The notes under the pieces are model-generated. The model was not told the DNA's origin and did not search any database. It saw only the letters and a program-made list of their open reading frames with translations. Shown here one piece after another: positions 24,059 through 38,035 of a DNA stretch of 64,000 nucleotides. The DNA comes from Plantago major. Lineage: Eukaryota; Streptophyta; Magnoliopsida; Lamiales; Plantaginaceae. The stretch lies in NCBI GenBank assembly GCA_026545765.1, contig CM048841.1, forward strand, positions 65,485,354-65,549,353, in the 5' to 3' direction. The position numbers were made by a program, and so were the translations under genes. The stretch's first letter is position 1. Each line of letters starts with the position of its first letter.

Positions 24059-25072
24059 ATGGACCCAACAGGTGACAACCACCAACCTTGTTCCTCCTCC
24101 GCTTCAAAACTCCCAATCAAACGTAAAACACCAGACCCTAACCCACCACCACCCTTGAAATTCCACCGGATATGGACCGAACCAGACGAGATCCGCTTCC
24201 TCCAAGGCCTCCTCGATTGCAATTTATCCTTTCCTCGTGATCTAGGGATCTTCTACTCTCGCTTCTCCAACACTATGTCACAGCCTTACACCAAATCACA
24301 GCTCTCCGAGAAGCTTCGCAGGCTCCGGAAGAAGTTTCGGGTCATTTCCGTCCGTTTATCCAAAGGTCTCGCTCCTTCTCAGCTCTCCATCCACGATCGC
24401 GCGCTTTTCGCCCTTTCCAAACAGCTCTGGCATCCTGATTATGCCGCCACGTCCCCGTTTAACGGAGCTAGGAATGTAGGAGGTTTTAATGTTAGTAGGT
24501 GTACTACTACTACTGCAGGGGAAAACTCTGGTTTGGTTGGGATTAAGGTGGATTTTTCGCCTATCATTCCTGCGATTGCTTCTCGTGGTTTCGAGTTTGA
24601 TGATCAGGAGGCTGTTGGGAATGGTGGATTTAATGAAGATGATGATGATGTTAGGTTGGAATTGGATTGCTTGAATGATGACCCTGGTCAAGAGATTGAA
24701 GGAGGTGTTGTGATTGCTGATGGTTTTGGTGAAAGGAATGATCATCAAGTTAAGTTGAGTGAGGTTAATGTGGAGCTTGAACAGGGTGACGTTCGGATGG
24801 TGGATAATGTTAGGGGTGGTGGGGTTGAGGATGGGAAGTCGAGGGGACTCGCTATAGGTGAAATTGCAGCAAAGACGGTCATGGGGGTGTTTGAGGAGAG
24901 TTTTGAGGATGTTAGGAGGAAGACGATTGAAGGTCAGGGTGGCGATGGTGAAAGGTTGAGTATTGGGGTAGAGAGTTTTCATTTACGTTGGCGAAGGCAG
25001 AGGTTAGCAGAGTTCGATGTGTTGGGCAAACGGTTGAGGTTGCTCCTTGAGAATTCTCTTAGAAAGCAATGA
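24059..25072 (+). CDS. GeBP/STOREKEEPER-family transcription factor (DUF573), single exon
   Basis: 337 residues. ATG at 24059 is the first in frame and is preceded by a pyrimidine-rich leader (23875-24058). Residues 1-35 are Ser/Pro-rich with a basic KRKTPDPNPPPP patch. Residues about 36-127 form the DUF573 DNA-binding region (HRIWTEPDEIRFLQGLLDC, SQLSEKLRRLRKKFR, ALFALSKQLW), a trihelix-like fold found in the plant GeBP family. The middle is acidic and Gly-rich (FNEDDDD). The last 60 residues (RLSIGVESFHLRWRRQRLA ... LGKRLRLLLEN) fit the conserved C-terminal helix used for dimerisation. It should act in the nucleus; known members affect cytokinin response, trichome genes and defence, but the target here cannot be told. 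No breaks are seen. It is convergent with PRD1, 745 bp away. Confidence 0.85.
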   Translation: MDPTGDNHQPCSSSASKLPIKRKTPDPNPPPPLKFHRIWTEPDEIRFLQGLLDCNLSFPRDLGIFYSRFSNTMSQPYTKSQLSEKLRRLRKKFRVISVRLSKGLAPSQLSIHDRALFALSKQLWHPDYAATSPFNGARNVGGFNVSRCTTTTAGENSGLVGIKVDFSPIIPAIASRGFEFDDQEAVGNGGFNEDDDDVRLELDCLNDDPGQEIEGGVVIADGFGERNDHQVKLSEVNVELEQGDVRMVDNVRGGGVEDGKSRGLAIGEIAAKTVMGVFEESFEDVRRKTIEGQGGDGERLSIGVESFHLRWRRQRLAEFDVLGKRLRLLLENSLRKQ

Positions 25073-25547
25073 GAACTTGAATATTGTACATTGCTCTTGT
25101 TAGACTAGTAGTAGGAAAGAACGTAGAGGTCTGGTCTGCAATCTTGTTTCGTTCCTTTTATTTATGAACTGCTAGTTAGTTGCCTAGGAAAGGTACTGAT
25201 TGAGGTGTAAATTTTGATAATGAAATACAAAGAGTTCTTGCATTCTAAATAGTATTCCTTCTCATTTAATTGGTCACCATCTATCTTGGTACTATGATCC
25301 TCGAAAACTGAAAGGAAATGTTAGTCAATTGACACATCTAGCTCAATTTGCTGTATCTATGAGTACAAGTAGTTTACACACTGAAATGTTTTAGGTCTCA
25401 GACATCGTAGCGCACAGGATCATAGATCTTAAATGTACCTGGAGGCTGGATAAATGTGTGTTCTGGTAGATGGTATGTGTACTTCAAGTTGAGCATACAG
25501 TTTTTCAAACGTGAGCTGTGGGAGTTCCTAAGGAAATTATATATCTA
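25073..25547. other. 3' flank of the GeBP gene
   Basis: Non-coding. An AT-rich stretch suitable for the transcript end (ATAATGAAATACAAAG near 25220) follows the stop codon. Nothing else was recognised. Confidence 0.4.
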
Positions 25548-25684
25548 CAGATGCTTAGATGACTTAGGGTCCTTTCTGCTCAGCCTCGTGCAACTGCATC
25601 ATATGCTGAAGAGGGCTGTAGGAGATCCAAGAATTGGAAGAAATATATTTATTCACCACTATTATGGAACAGGATGAAGCCTAG
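25548..25684 (+). pseudogene. Inverted relic copy of the last PRD1 exon
   Basis: Plus-strand DNA matching the coding strand of PRD1 exon 9 (25818-26054, minus) in opposite orientation. The near-identical core is TATGCTGAAGAGGGCT then TAGGAGATCCAAGA, and the match runs on to the same stop region (GGATGAAGCCTAG). Upstream it aligns again at GATGACTTAGGGTC after an internal gap of about 18 bp. A gap of about 13 bp shifts the frame. It lies only about 130 bp beyond the real PRD1 stop, so the two form a degenerate tail-to-tail inverted repeat. Transcripts crossing it could pair with PRD1 mRNA, but that is inference. Confidence 0.8.
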
Positions 25685-25817
25685 ATATTTTATTCAAATA
25701 CTCTTAGGACCGTAACTCTCGACTAAAGGTAAAGAAGATTCGTTATCACGTAAATAACTCTTACTGATTTAGAACTAGAACTAAATGTTAATACCCTACG
25801 AGTATTTAAAGCAAATA

Positions 25818-28800
25818 TTAGGCTTCATCATCTTCCATAACGCACTTGGTGAACAACTCTATTTCTTCCAGTAGTTCTTTCTTCCAACTCTTGGATCTCC
25901 TAAAGCCCTCTTCAGCATAGGAGTGCGATTGTACAAGGCGGAACAAAAAGGCACGGGCCTTCCCTGCAGAACCCAGGTCCTCCACTGCATCATCCGGTTT
26001 AACTTCTCCGCCAGTATAGTGAGCTTCATCTGTGTACATCTGTCTCCGGCATGCCTGAGAAACATTGCATATACTGAGCTCAAATTTTAATGGTCACTGA
26101 CTAACGATGGTTTCATAAAAGTTAAAACATTAAATTTGGAATCTACTTTTGGGATTTAATTAGGACCAGAAAGTTCTTTAGTTTTTGTCCTCTTCCGTCC
26201 AACTTTCTCAGCAGTTGAGTTTAACCTCAGGTATTACACAACTTCAAATTTATGCAACACTAAGGGATGCAGTATTATACCTGGAAGATTTGATTCAGAC
26301 TGGTAATATGAGCAGGGTTCAAGTAGCCACATTTCAGAAGCTCTCGGAACAAAAGCACTAACTCGGTGCTGATATTACTAGGTGATATGTTCTTGATAAT
26401 ACTAGAAACAGATGGATCGTCAAAAAACCTGGCAATCCAAGGAGGTACTTGGCTCAGTCTTAGCAGAGCAACAGTAACATTAACTGCAGGCTTGTGATGT
26501 ATTGCAAACAGATTTGATGTCAAACTTGGAGTTGACAAATTCATCGCCAGCTCCTCTACTATCAGCCTGCCCCAGTTGCTTTTCTCAGGAGTCAGCTCTT
26601 CCCATGTCATGAGGGTTGACAGACATCGAGAACAGTTCAGCGACACTCTGATGTCACTGAAAAATATAAGGCCCTCTAGTATAGCCGACAGTGACAGCAG
26701 GTATCCTTCTCTAACATTAAGTTCAGCTTGCCTTTTACTTGTATAGTAATCGGTTATTCCAGCAAACAGTTCTACTAGGCAGAATGAAGCGATTAATTTG
26801 ATCTTAGGACATCCAAAATGCAACAACCTGCAGAGTTCATGGCACCGAATGCTAAGATAGGATAATGGATGCAATTCATGACTCTCGGAAAGTAAAAGTT
26901 GGAAGTCTTGTGCTCCTGGCAGAATAACTCTTATACTGCAAACCAATAAAATCATTGTATCAGAGACGAATAAGTATAGAGTTTTCTGAACAGTGAAATG
27001 TGGTTGCTGATACAACAGATGAAAATAAGTACATAAACAACATGAATATGGCCCAGCAAAATACTGAAATTTCTTAACATAGTGAAAAAAACAAATATTA
27101 ATACAAGAAAGCTCCTCTTACAAGAACGGAACCAATTTGAATATGCTAACCAGTTTGGGACTGGATATTAGACATGCTAAACTGGTCAGTGACTTTCTCT
27201 TCTAGACTTCCTAATGCAACTGAAACATTAACATACTAGAAGCAGCAGTACTGAAACTCTGAATCCAAAAAGTAAGGTGCGTAAATTGACCTTCTTAGAG
27301 AGAATAAAAGCAATAAAAGCACGAATAAGAGAACTTCTCCTGTCCCAGTTCCCTCGTCATGGTCATACAGTGCAGGTCCCTTGGAACATGCTTCAGAGAT
27401 TGTCATATCGATTGTTGAGACCAGACGAGCAGTCAAAAGTATGGTTTTTGAAGCTTCTATTAGTGCTTGATTCGTGGAATGGTGCAGAATTAGACAGAGA
27501 ATGGCAATTATTGTGATAACCTCAGCTGTCTGTCCATCTGAAGCCATAGAGGGGAGCAGGTAATCCATTAACTACAAAATAAGGCAAACAGACTGGTTAA
27601 CTTCGTTGAGGGAATGAGAGGGGAGGGATTACCAAGACGGGGGAAGGGGAGGGGGGGTGAAGGATTATACCGTCATGGTCATCCCCGTCCAAGCTTCACT
27701 ATTGGATATTGATTCTGGCTGTACAGTTCTCAAAATGGTGAGTACTAGATCAGATGTAGATGCGAGCAATTCAGGGAAACAGTATCTTGAATGGTTATAA
27801 ATCCTTTGCAGGACAGTCTCTATTCCATGAATGCAGAACTGGTCTGAAGTAACTGGAGCAATTTCGACTATTTTCATCAGTGCCGTTACTACAGAAATAG
27901 CATCCTGATTTTGGCTGTCACTTTCGAGAAGATCACCCAATAAGCGCACAAATATCACGGCTACAAGGTTGTCTCCTGATGCTATCAACTCAGCAAATGC
28001 ATTTAAATCAACCGCCTGGGTCATCTTATAACCAAGACCAGAAAGGTTATCATTCGAGCTGTTGGATCTGCAGATATTTAACATCTGTACAGACAATGGC
28101 TTGCAAAGTTGTTCTTGTTGAAACATCCATTTAAGTGACATTGGATGAATTCTCTTCGAAAGAGAATCCCAATCATATTCAGCCAGCAGGTGGAATAAGA
28201 TTCGTTCAGCTTCTGCGCTGTATGGTATTTGGTAGCTCATCTTGGCAAATCCCCTGTAAAGGCCATATAGGTTTACAAGTAATTCAATTGTCACTGAGTG
28301 AGATGCTCTGCAGTGAAAGTCACTACTGTTAAGTAGAATATACTGCTCCAAGGAAGCTAACACCAACTTATCATCAGCAATCCTGAGGTGAAGTATGATA
28401 TCATTAGTTTGCTTGCGTCAAAGACTAAGCTGTTATGTTCAAATGAGCAAATTACTAACCTGTCATCATACAGAGAGCTGATATACAATATCAGCAGAAC
28501 AGCAGATTGACTACAAACCAATTCAAGATTTTGGGAGGTCTTCTGACCTAAAAGGAATAGCAGATCAGTGGGATCAGATGGCAAATGTAATGCCGCATCC
28601 CTTATGGATTTTCCTGAATCATTCCCCAAAAGTACATCGACTATCAAACTGAATATCAGATACACCCTCCATTTCATCTTTTCTGCAGGAAACAGGCCCA
28701 AGCATCCAAATAATACACTGAACCAGGAAGAAGAAACTAAACTATCTGCAAACCTCTTTGCTTTGGCGTTCGAATCCTGAAGCAATATAGAATGGAAAAA

Positions 28801-31800
28801 TTCAATCACTCCCAATGCTAGAGCCTCTTCATCATTCTCATTCATTGCCTTCATAAACCAAGGAAGAATTTGTAATTCACATATTTCTAGGATAGAATCT
28901 CCGAGTCCCATGCTAGAAGATGTACAGGGGTCATTGTCATGATCATATGCATATGCTTCCTTAAGTAGATAAAGATAGTGCAAGATTTGATCAGTGTACA
29001 TGTGATTACTGCCTAAAACTGTAAAGAAGGACGACCTTGATGCATCTTTAACAGATGTAGCCAGAATTGAATTGCCACGAGAAGAGGAACATTTCATAAG
29101 CACAACAAATGTTGAGCACGCTAGATTGAATGTCTCTGGGAGCATGCCAATCTCACCATCTAAATGTTTCTTGAACATTGCAGCCAGGATAGCACTTATT
29201 TCTTCAGTGTTAGAAGTTGATACTGTTCCAGGGCAACTTGAAACACAATTAAATATAAGCTTCAAAACTTGAGATTGTACTGGGTGAAAAGGAATTCCAG
29301 CTACATAATGCAGAACAGGGATCAGAGTTGTGAACCCCATTGCAAGCCTTTGTGTGAAAGCTTGCTCATCAGCTGATAAAACATCCAGGACCTGAATTGA
29401 GGAGCTGACAGTTGGATCTTTACATCCTGTGTTTACAAGAACCAGAAAAAGAGAAGACTTTATCACACAAACAACTTTTTCTGAAATCAATGAGTGACAG
29501 CAGGGATTAGAATAAGAGAAATTAACAAACAAAGGGCACCTGTAGCCTTGTAAAATAGAAGGCATACCAAGTTCCTTTGAATAGTTACCTGACAGTCTGA
29601 GAACTTCATATATATAGTCTGCTAAATTCTCTTCGATAAGTACTTGGAGTTCTGTACCCGAAACACCTTCAGATGATAGATACAGAAAAATCAAGTCCAG
29701 CGTGGCAATCTGAACTTGGCTATCTGAAGATAGTAGGGGGCCTTTGACAGCTTCAGCAAAGACTTTCGTAAGTGGCAAATTTCTTACTTGCTCCATTATT
29801 TGCATTGAGTTTCCAGCTTCAAAAGGATCTATATGTTTTATATGATGTGTGTATACGTTCTGAAAGAACCCTCTCCGAGCCAGCACCGTCAAAAATGCTG
29901 TCAATAAAAGTCATAGTTTTTTCACAAAATAATACCATACATCACTTCGCATGTAGATATATGCAAGTATCATCCCATGAAACATGCAAATTTTAGTTCC
30001 AAAGGATTGGAAAAAATTGCAAGCCAGATTTAACATTTTATTATTTGCCAATTGGCATAACTCTTTGTGACATCCTAGAACCACACAACTTCAGCACAAC
30101 TATGACAACAAGTATTCACTATACATCAAGTGATTTTCCTCCACAGAGATTTGAAGGCTCAACTGATTAATGACTATGTAATACTCATTTAAGCAAATGA
30201 GAAACAAAGGAGCATGTAGACACACCACAAGGACTCATGATGACAGTGAATGCTGATAATATAGATTTTAAGTTAGGCACAACTTGTGATTGTCTAGTTC
30301 AGGGTAAGTGTGACATGCTCAAAATTGGAATATGAGTAGAATAAATGAAGGCAAAATATTGTGTGTAGAGTTCATAGATAAGTTAACAGCAGTGGACCAG
30401 GAAGAACCCACCTAAACAGTTCAGGCGAACATCATCACTTTGACTTTTCATGAGGACATCCAAAGATAAACTCAAAAGCTTGTGCCGGTAAGCAAATAAG
30501 ACATCAGCATGGCCATCATCCATAAACTTGTACTGCTGGAGGGATAACTTGTACAGGACATACATAATCTCTCCTTGGATCTCTTCACTGCATTTACAAG
30601 TTACACGAATGTTTTAGAGACTAAGCTTGTCTAAGATAAATGGATATAATTTGCAGCTACATCAGCTCTATCACCTGGACAATTGAAGACCTGTAACCAA
30701 GTTGACAATGAGCGAATCTTTCGTTCTAATGCAGGTATACCAATTGCTTTCCTGATTTTCTAAGAGAGCACCAAAGCAGTGAAGCTGCACTAGCAACATG
30801 AAAGTCTTGTTTAGGAACAACATATGATATAGCTTAGAGATGTCATATTGTACCGTATATTTCATGCTGAACCTGAAACTTAAATAAGGAATTATTTTTT
30901 AAACATGCGCCTGACTAGGCAACCAACTGCAGTAGTGTATCTAAAATCTAACTGAAGGCTGTAAATAATCAATTTATGAGGGTGTTTTTGGTCCTTACTT
31001 CGGTGTTACTGGTCTCATTTTTAAATATGTGAAGGCTCTAACTGTCTCTAATCATCTAGGGGTGACTTCAACCATAACTCAGCATTCCTATCCTCCGTAT
31101 ACATAGTATACTGCAAGTAGAATAATTAGCTCACCATGCTCTTCTATCTATAATTCTTCAAACAAAATCTATAGACTCTGTAACAGCTTAAAATATTTAT
31201 CCAACCTTAAAATCTGTACTAAGGCTAACAAAGTCACGAAGATAAATGGAACTGAAACAGCTGATGTTGTAGTATCAGGAAACTGTAAAATACGTATCTC
31301 TACAAGGTCCACAAAAAACATGGAGCGGGAAAAGATGGAAAAAGAATAAAGGCAGAGACGAGATATGTCACACTATTGAGCAGCATAATGAGGAAAATGA
31401 GTGGATCTTTTAACACTGCTGTGAGATGAACTGAAGTTTGCAAGTGTAAAACCAGAAAAGAACTATATCAATGTTATTTTAGCAGCTAGATAAATGAATA
31501 AGAAAAATCCCAAGACACTGCCAACCACTAGATTTGCACCTTCAGAGACAGAACTGGACTCAAATGGTAGATACAAGATTAAATACTACAATCAATGATG
31601 TTGTTACGTATCTTATCAACAAGTGTAAAAGTCTTCACAATGTCTACAAAGTTCAAGCATTGCTTCTCAAATAAATTCAATATAATCCACTCAAATAGAG
31701 TAAGGATAGTCTAGTGTACTTCTTTTTTTTTTTTTGGAAACATTTAGTATCACACCTTTAGGTGTCCTACTTGCATCTTACAGATAATTAGAATGAACGA

Positions 31801-33072
31801 GGTTACCCCCACAGAATCCACAAGTATCCCAAAGTTCAAGAGCACACAGAGCGTCATGATCAGATGACATTTTCGAGCAATAAATATCATTGCAAACTTC
31901 AAATACAAAGATCATCGCTATATGTTGCCTTGTTTAATGTACCTTATTGATAATGGTAAAACAGACAAAACTTGAAAATCCCAAATTCAACTCAGTAGCT
32001 CTACATTAACACGTGTGTAGTAGCTGACGCCATCACTCCAATTAAGATCTTGCTTTATAACTCAGTACCTAGAACGTTTCAAAATACGGACACCAAGACT
32101 AGAAAATGCAGTAGCAAACTAGGGATTGCACAAAGTTCACAGTTGTCTATGTGAAACTCCAAAACACTTGTGCAGATAGTACCTAGAGATTAACCCTCTG
32201 TGATATATGGCATCTATACACTTTATATCAAATTATATGTTTCATCAATCAATTAACCAAGAGATAATTAATGAATAATAAAAAAAAAAAAAAACAGACA
32301 ATCACAATAGGTTCTATTACTTAAACAAAGTTACATAACTTGAAAAATCCCAAATTAAACTCAGTAGCTCTACGGTAACCATGGCTTTAGTGCTACGGCA
32401 TTCAAAAATAGTCCATACGTGCATAATATCTGATGCTTTCGCATCATTATTCGGCTATGTCACTCAGTACCTAGAATGTTTAGACATAAGGACACAGAGA
32501 CTGAAAGATGCAGTAAAAACGTAGAAAATGAACAGCAATTCATCATTACTCTGCAACCTTCTGGCGGCATAACTATTAAGTAAAAAAAATACAGATCCAT
32601 CGAACAGCAGCAAAACTAGCTGGACCATTACCATGTAAAACTGGCGGCGACTCCAAGCAAGCGATCCAGAAGAAATCCATTCCGAAACCCTAGCAACGAA
32701 CTCCCCACATACATCCGCATTGCCACATCCATTGGCAGCCTCACAAAGCCTGACCATCAAATCGACAGTCTGTTTGGCGATTGGCTCGTCGTCAAAGTTG
32801 GATAACACCGTAACGAGAGGTGAAATGAGGAAGTGAGAGTGGAAGGTGAGGAGAGAGTGGAGGAAATGAGGCTGAGAGATGGCCTGAGAGAGCTGGGAGA
32901 GAGCGTAGGAGACGTGTACAGTGGGGGATTTGGGATTGGAGAGAAGGTTCGAGACGCAGAGGAGGCAGATTGATCCGCCTTCAGCTGTCGGGAGGATCAG
33001 GGTGGACCGGTGGCCCTGGGAGCATGTTTCCGGTACCGGATGCGGTGGTGCGGTGGCGATGGAGGAGTACAT
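25818..33072 (-). CDS. PRD1: PRD1, meiotic double-strand-break initiation protein (9 exons)
   Basis: Exons on the minus strand, 5' to 3': 33072-32632, 30784-30675, 30587-30412, 29897-29589, 29426-28460, 28382-27671, 27571-27291, 26935-26281, 26054-25818. All introns are GT-AG, all phases agree, and the joined CDS is 3888 nt, giving 1295 residues, close to the roughly 1330 of Arabidopsis PRD1. The N-terminus has the hallmark CSQGHRSTLILPTAEGG ... ICLLCVSNLLSNPKSPTVHV and SYALSQLSQA. The rest is helical and Leu-rich, compatible with ARM-like repeats, with no catalytic motif. PRD1 (related to mouse MEI1) works in the nucleus with SPO11-1/2, MTOPVIB, PRD2, PRD3 and DFO to make meiotic breaks. Intron 1 is about 1.85 kb, the longest. 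No breaks are seen, so the gene should be functional. Exon borders come from phase logic and homology memory, not transcripts. Confidence 0.9.
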
Positions 33073-35700
33073 GTTTACAATTTTGGGAATTCAATTTCAA
33101 AGTCAAGGCGGGAAATGGCGATTTTTTTTTGGTTGATGACAGATTTTCGGAATCGTATTCGGAGAGTCCACAATATATACGAGAGTACTGTAGTACTGCA
33201 CAATTAAAAATCATAGTCAGTTTACACAAATAAACTTTACAAACTGATTTTTTTGCGCTGTCTTTTTTACATTACAATAAGTTATGGTGAATTTCTATTG
33301 GTATTTTAAATCAAATTGTCTATGTTTAGTAGTAGTATATAATAGTCTATGTTTAGCAAAAAATCATTGATATCCAACAAAAAATACAATACAGTAAAAA
33401 CTCTATATAGTCATATTGTCGGGACTAGAAAAAAAATATTCATATAGTGAGTTTATTCCTAACTAGAGTTTTGTATTAAAAATATTTCAAACACATGCAT
33501 AACTTAAGTGTTGTATTTTATTGTATAAAATTACTAACTTGCATGATAAAATTTTATCATATGGGTTTTGAAAAAATATAAAAAATATTAACAAATAAGT
33601 AAAAAAATTCTATTAGATAAGATGCGGAGGCGTATAACAATTGTGCATGTTTTAACTTAAGACGAAATCAACACATAAATTAGATAAGAAGCGGATGGGA
33701 TAACAAATTATGCATGTTTTAATTTAAGACGAAATCATCTCATCAATTAGACAAGAAGCAAAGGTGGTAATCTGGAAGGTAGCAAAAGTTTCATGTCAAG
33801 AAATTTCGAACCTACTTGACAAGTTAGAGATGTTTTTGGTGCAACAAGATGGTTCACATATAGATCAGCTAATAATTACACAATAGCTAAAAGATGTGAT
33901 TATCACTCAACTAGAAAATTGGCACGCGGTACTCGCGTGCGAACTTTCAACTTATTAATATTGTTGAAAAAACTATTTAATTAGTAATAATTTATATTAT
34001 CATAGACAACGTTAGATAAGTATTTGTATCACAAACTTCAGGCAATGAAATGCGCGTGCGCGACACACACACACATATATATATAATTAAATTTATCGAA
34101 TATTAGGTCATTTATTACTATAAGGGAGTATAATTACTTAATGCGGGATATGAAAAAAAATCATGAAATCTTACAATGTGGAGTTTAATTCTTATTTATA
34201 ACTTGTCCCAAGTTGAGAACATAATTTTTTATTACTATATGGAGTTCATCCCTTATAGAATATTCCTCTATGGAACTTTTTAATATAAGATGTTTTGGGT
34301 ATTTTATACAAATTAAGACAAATCTCTCTTCATCAATAGTCTTGGTAAATGATTTAGAACAAAAATGTTAGTATCTTGAACAAATAAATCTACCAATAAA
34401 AGATAAGTAATGTGCTTAGCTTTTGTAGTGTCCAAGACAAAATAAATGAAAAAACAATAAAATCAATGAGTTTGATGCCTAATAAATTGTGAAAATACGG
34501 AATTACATAGAAGAATCTCCTAAAACATCTTATATTTGTCAAGTGGAAAATAACCCAAAACATATTATATAAAAAATAGGAGTGAGTAATAAAGATCACT
34601 ACATATAAAACAACAATAAATATTCAAATTCACTACCTACAAACTACAATCATCTTTGCAAAAAATAATCTACACCTTCAATAACTCTCTTCACACCATT
34701 GATTTGTTCGTCGACTCCTTCATCCATGTCTCCATCTTTGTCATCAATCTTTTTCTTTTTTCAATCACATTTTTTACGAAAACATATTACATATAACAAA
34801 AACATCAACAAACATCAACAAACATCACCTATTTTGATATTTAACATCAACAATTGCAATATAAACATATGCAATTACAAGTATGAAAATCTAAATATTC
34901 AGAAACGAAAAAAACAAAAATCACCTATTTGACATTCATGATTCAACATCAACAATTGTAGCACAATAAAACATGCACAATTCACACTTGAACCATACCA
35001 GTTTTACAAAACTACATAAATTCTATGAAAAAAAGCAATGAAGCCATAAACATCAACAATTTACCGCTAAGCATATACCATTATTTACATTTAAAAAAAC
35101 CCCAAACAATAAGAACTTCAAAGTATGAACAAAAAACCTATATTAAAACATCACATATTTACCATTAAACATCAGCAATTGCAGTATACACATTGACTAT
35201 TCATAATACGTCCCAATTTTACGAAACTACAAAACTCTATAAAAAAAGGAATGAAATCACAAATATCCTCAATTAACATCTAAACATAAAAAATTTACGT
35301 AAAAACCTAAACAATAAGAACTTCAAAAGACATAAAACATAATTAATAAATAACATGTTTACCATTAAACATCAACAATTCCAGAATAAATATAGGCTAT
35401 TTCATAGATAAACATGCACAATTCACACTGAAAACATACCAATTTTGCAAAACTACATACACTCTAAATAAATAAATAAAAAAAAAAAAAGCAATGATGT
35501 AGCCATAACTCGTACAATTTGGGTCCCTTATTCAGTGTTCCTATTTTATGCATAAATACTACTGAGTAAACTTCTTGTTTTTCAATACTCCCCTCAAGAT
35601 GGGAGTGTAGATGTTCTTAATTTCCATCTTGGTGAAAGGAACAAATAAATCTTCTCCTGAAATTGTTTTCTCAAAGCATCCAGGAGCTGAAATTTTCAAG
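33073..35700. other. PRD1 promoter and AT-rich intergenic DNA
   Basis: The first 150 bp are the PRD1 leader and core promoter. Beyond about 33240 the sequence is strongly AT-rich with no reading frame worth keeping. Repeated CATCAACAATT and AACATCA phrases fill 34790-35400, suggesting an old, decayed repeat. A patch at 35580-35640 (CTCCCCTCAAGATGGGAGTG) resembles retrotransposon edge DNA. Confidence 0.4.
33173..33180 (-). promoter_or_regulatory. Candidate TATA box of PRD1
   Basis: On the minus strand this reads GTATATAT, about 100 bp upstream of the PRD1 ATG, a suitable distance if the leader is 60-70 nt. Position and composition only. Confidence 0.35.
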
Positions 35701-36304
35701 AGCTGAAAAGTGTATTAAGTAATCTTGATTCTACAGAGCACTCCTACATAACTGTAGAAGTTATTAAGAGCCTGCTCACCTGATAAACTATCATAACCAA
35801 AACACCAATAGACGTTGAGCATAGGAAGTACTTAGTTTGGGAAACTAAGGAATAGCTCAAAGGTTACTAAGTAGAGGAAGTACTTGGTTGACAAAACCAG
35901 AGAATAACTCAGGGGGACACTTGGTTGGGAACATTGTGTAAAAGAGATCAAGATATAGGATTTTGTAAGGGAAACTCATCATCTTATCTTAGTGGATTCA
36001 AGTCATGAGAAAGGGCGAGTGGATTAGTTGAGGGATTAGGCCACCCTCATATATCACTATAAAGCTTTGTGTTATTTACTAACTGCACTTTACTTATTGC
36101 GTATTTATTGCTTGCTGAGTACTTACACACTTTATAGCTTGCTGATCACGTGCACTAATTATCACAGAAGTCTTCCGCTCTCTGAATATAAGTATCAGAT
36201 ACCTTCACAGATAGCTGAGAAACTGTTTTATCGTTAAAAGTTTGAAAATACTATTCAACCCTCCTCCAAAAAAATATTTTACTTTGTCGTTATCTAGACC
36301 AACA
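35701..36304 (+). repeat. 3' part of a sirevirus-like LTR
   Basis: Matches the second half of the LTRs at 5755-7437 and 42978-44450: GTGTATTAAGTAATCTTGAT, the GAGTATAGGAAGTACTT-like minisatellite, CTATTCAACC, and the end TAGACCAACA. The first half is missing. Fossil fragment lying 3' of the GGPP synthase gene. Confidence 0.75.
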
Positions 36305-36521
36305 CCATAAAGTGGTTCGGGTCGTTACACTTTTACCATTACATAATGTAGTTTTGATCTTGTAGGCATATGGGAGAGCTGAGTCACAGAGGTGTATTCT
36401 TTTATTGATCAAATCATTAAATTTGTTATTCTCATTCACTCAGTCTCCACCTGGATCCTAATACACCCATATACAAATGTCGAATTAACAAAGACATACT
36501 TTCCTTGAGACATTTGTAACA

Positions 36522-37655
<1,134 letters not shown>

Positions 37656-37690
37656 TTATTATGCTTGAGTAAGTAATGTGTGATCGATGC

Positions 37691-37698
37691 TTATATAC
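37691..37698 (-). promoter_or_regulatory. Candidate TATA box of GGPPS
   Basis: On the minus strand this reads GTATATAA, about 72 bp upstream of the GGPPS ATG, implying a short leader of roughly 40 nt. Position and composition only. Confidence 0.45.
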
Positions 37699-38035
37699 AA
37701 CTTTTCTCGGTAAGATTATATATTAGTATTGCACCTAGATGCAGGCCCGCGAATAGGATTAACCAACTAGAATTGTTTACATCGGTTGTTAACTTTCTCT
37801 TTCATTAAATTAACACAAAGTATTTGCAAAAGAGTGACCTTAAGTGGGGATGGGATAATATTGTTATCTAGAGTAAGTCTTCTGAGAGTCGGTATTTAGA
37901 GAGGGACCTATATTTTTAAGAAAAACATATATATTATCAACATTAGTGTTTTTTTCATATTACAACAAGACTTATTTTGTTATTAATATAGACTTTTTGA
38001 TTAATAATTAACATGCATAATTTTATTGATAATCT

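Noticed and set aside
24356-24982. Long minus-strand open frame opposite the GeBP gene
   Set aside because: It is antisense to a convincing DUF573 gene and has no domain; it follows from the codon composition of the real gene.
25456-25677. Small plus-strand gene
   Set aside because: The open frame overlaps the inverted relic of PRD1 exon 9 and is in a different frame from it.
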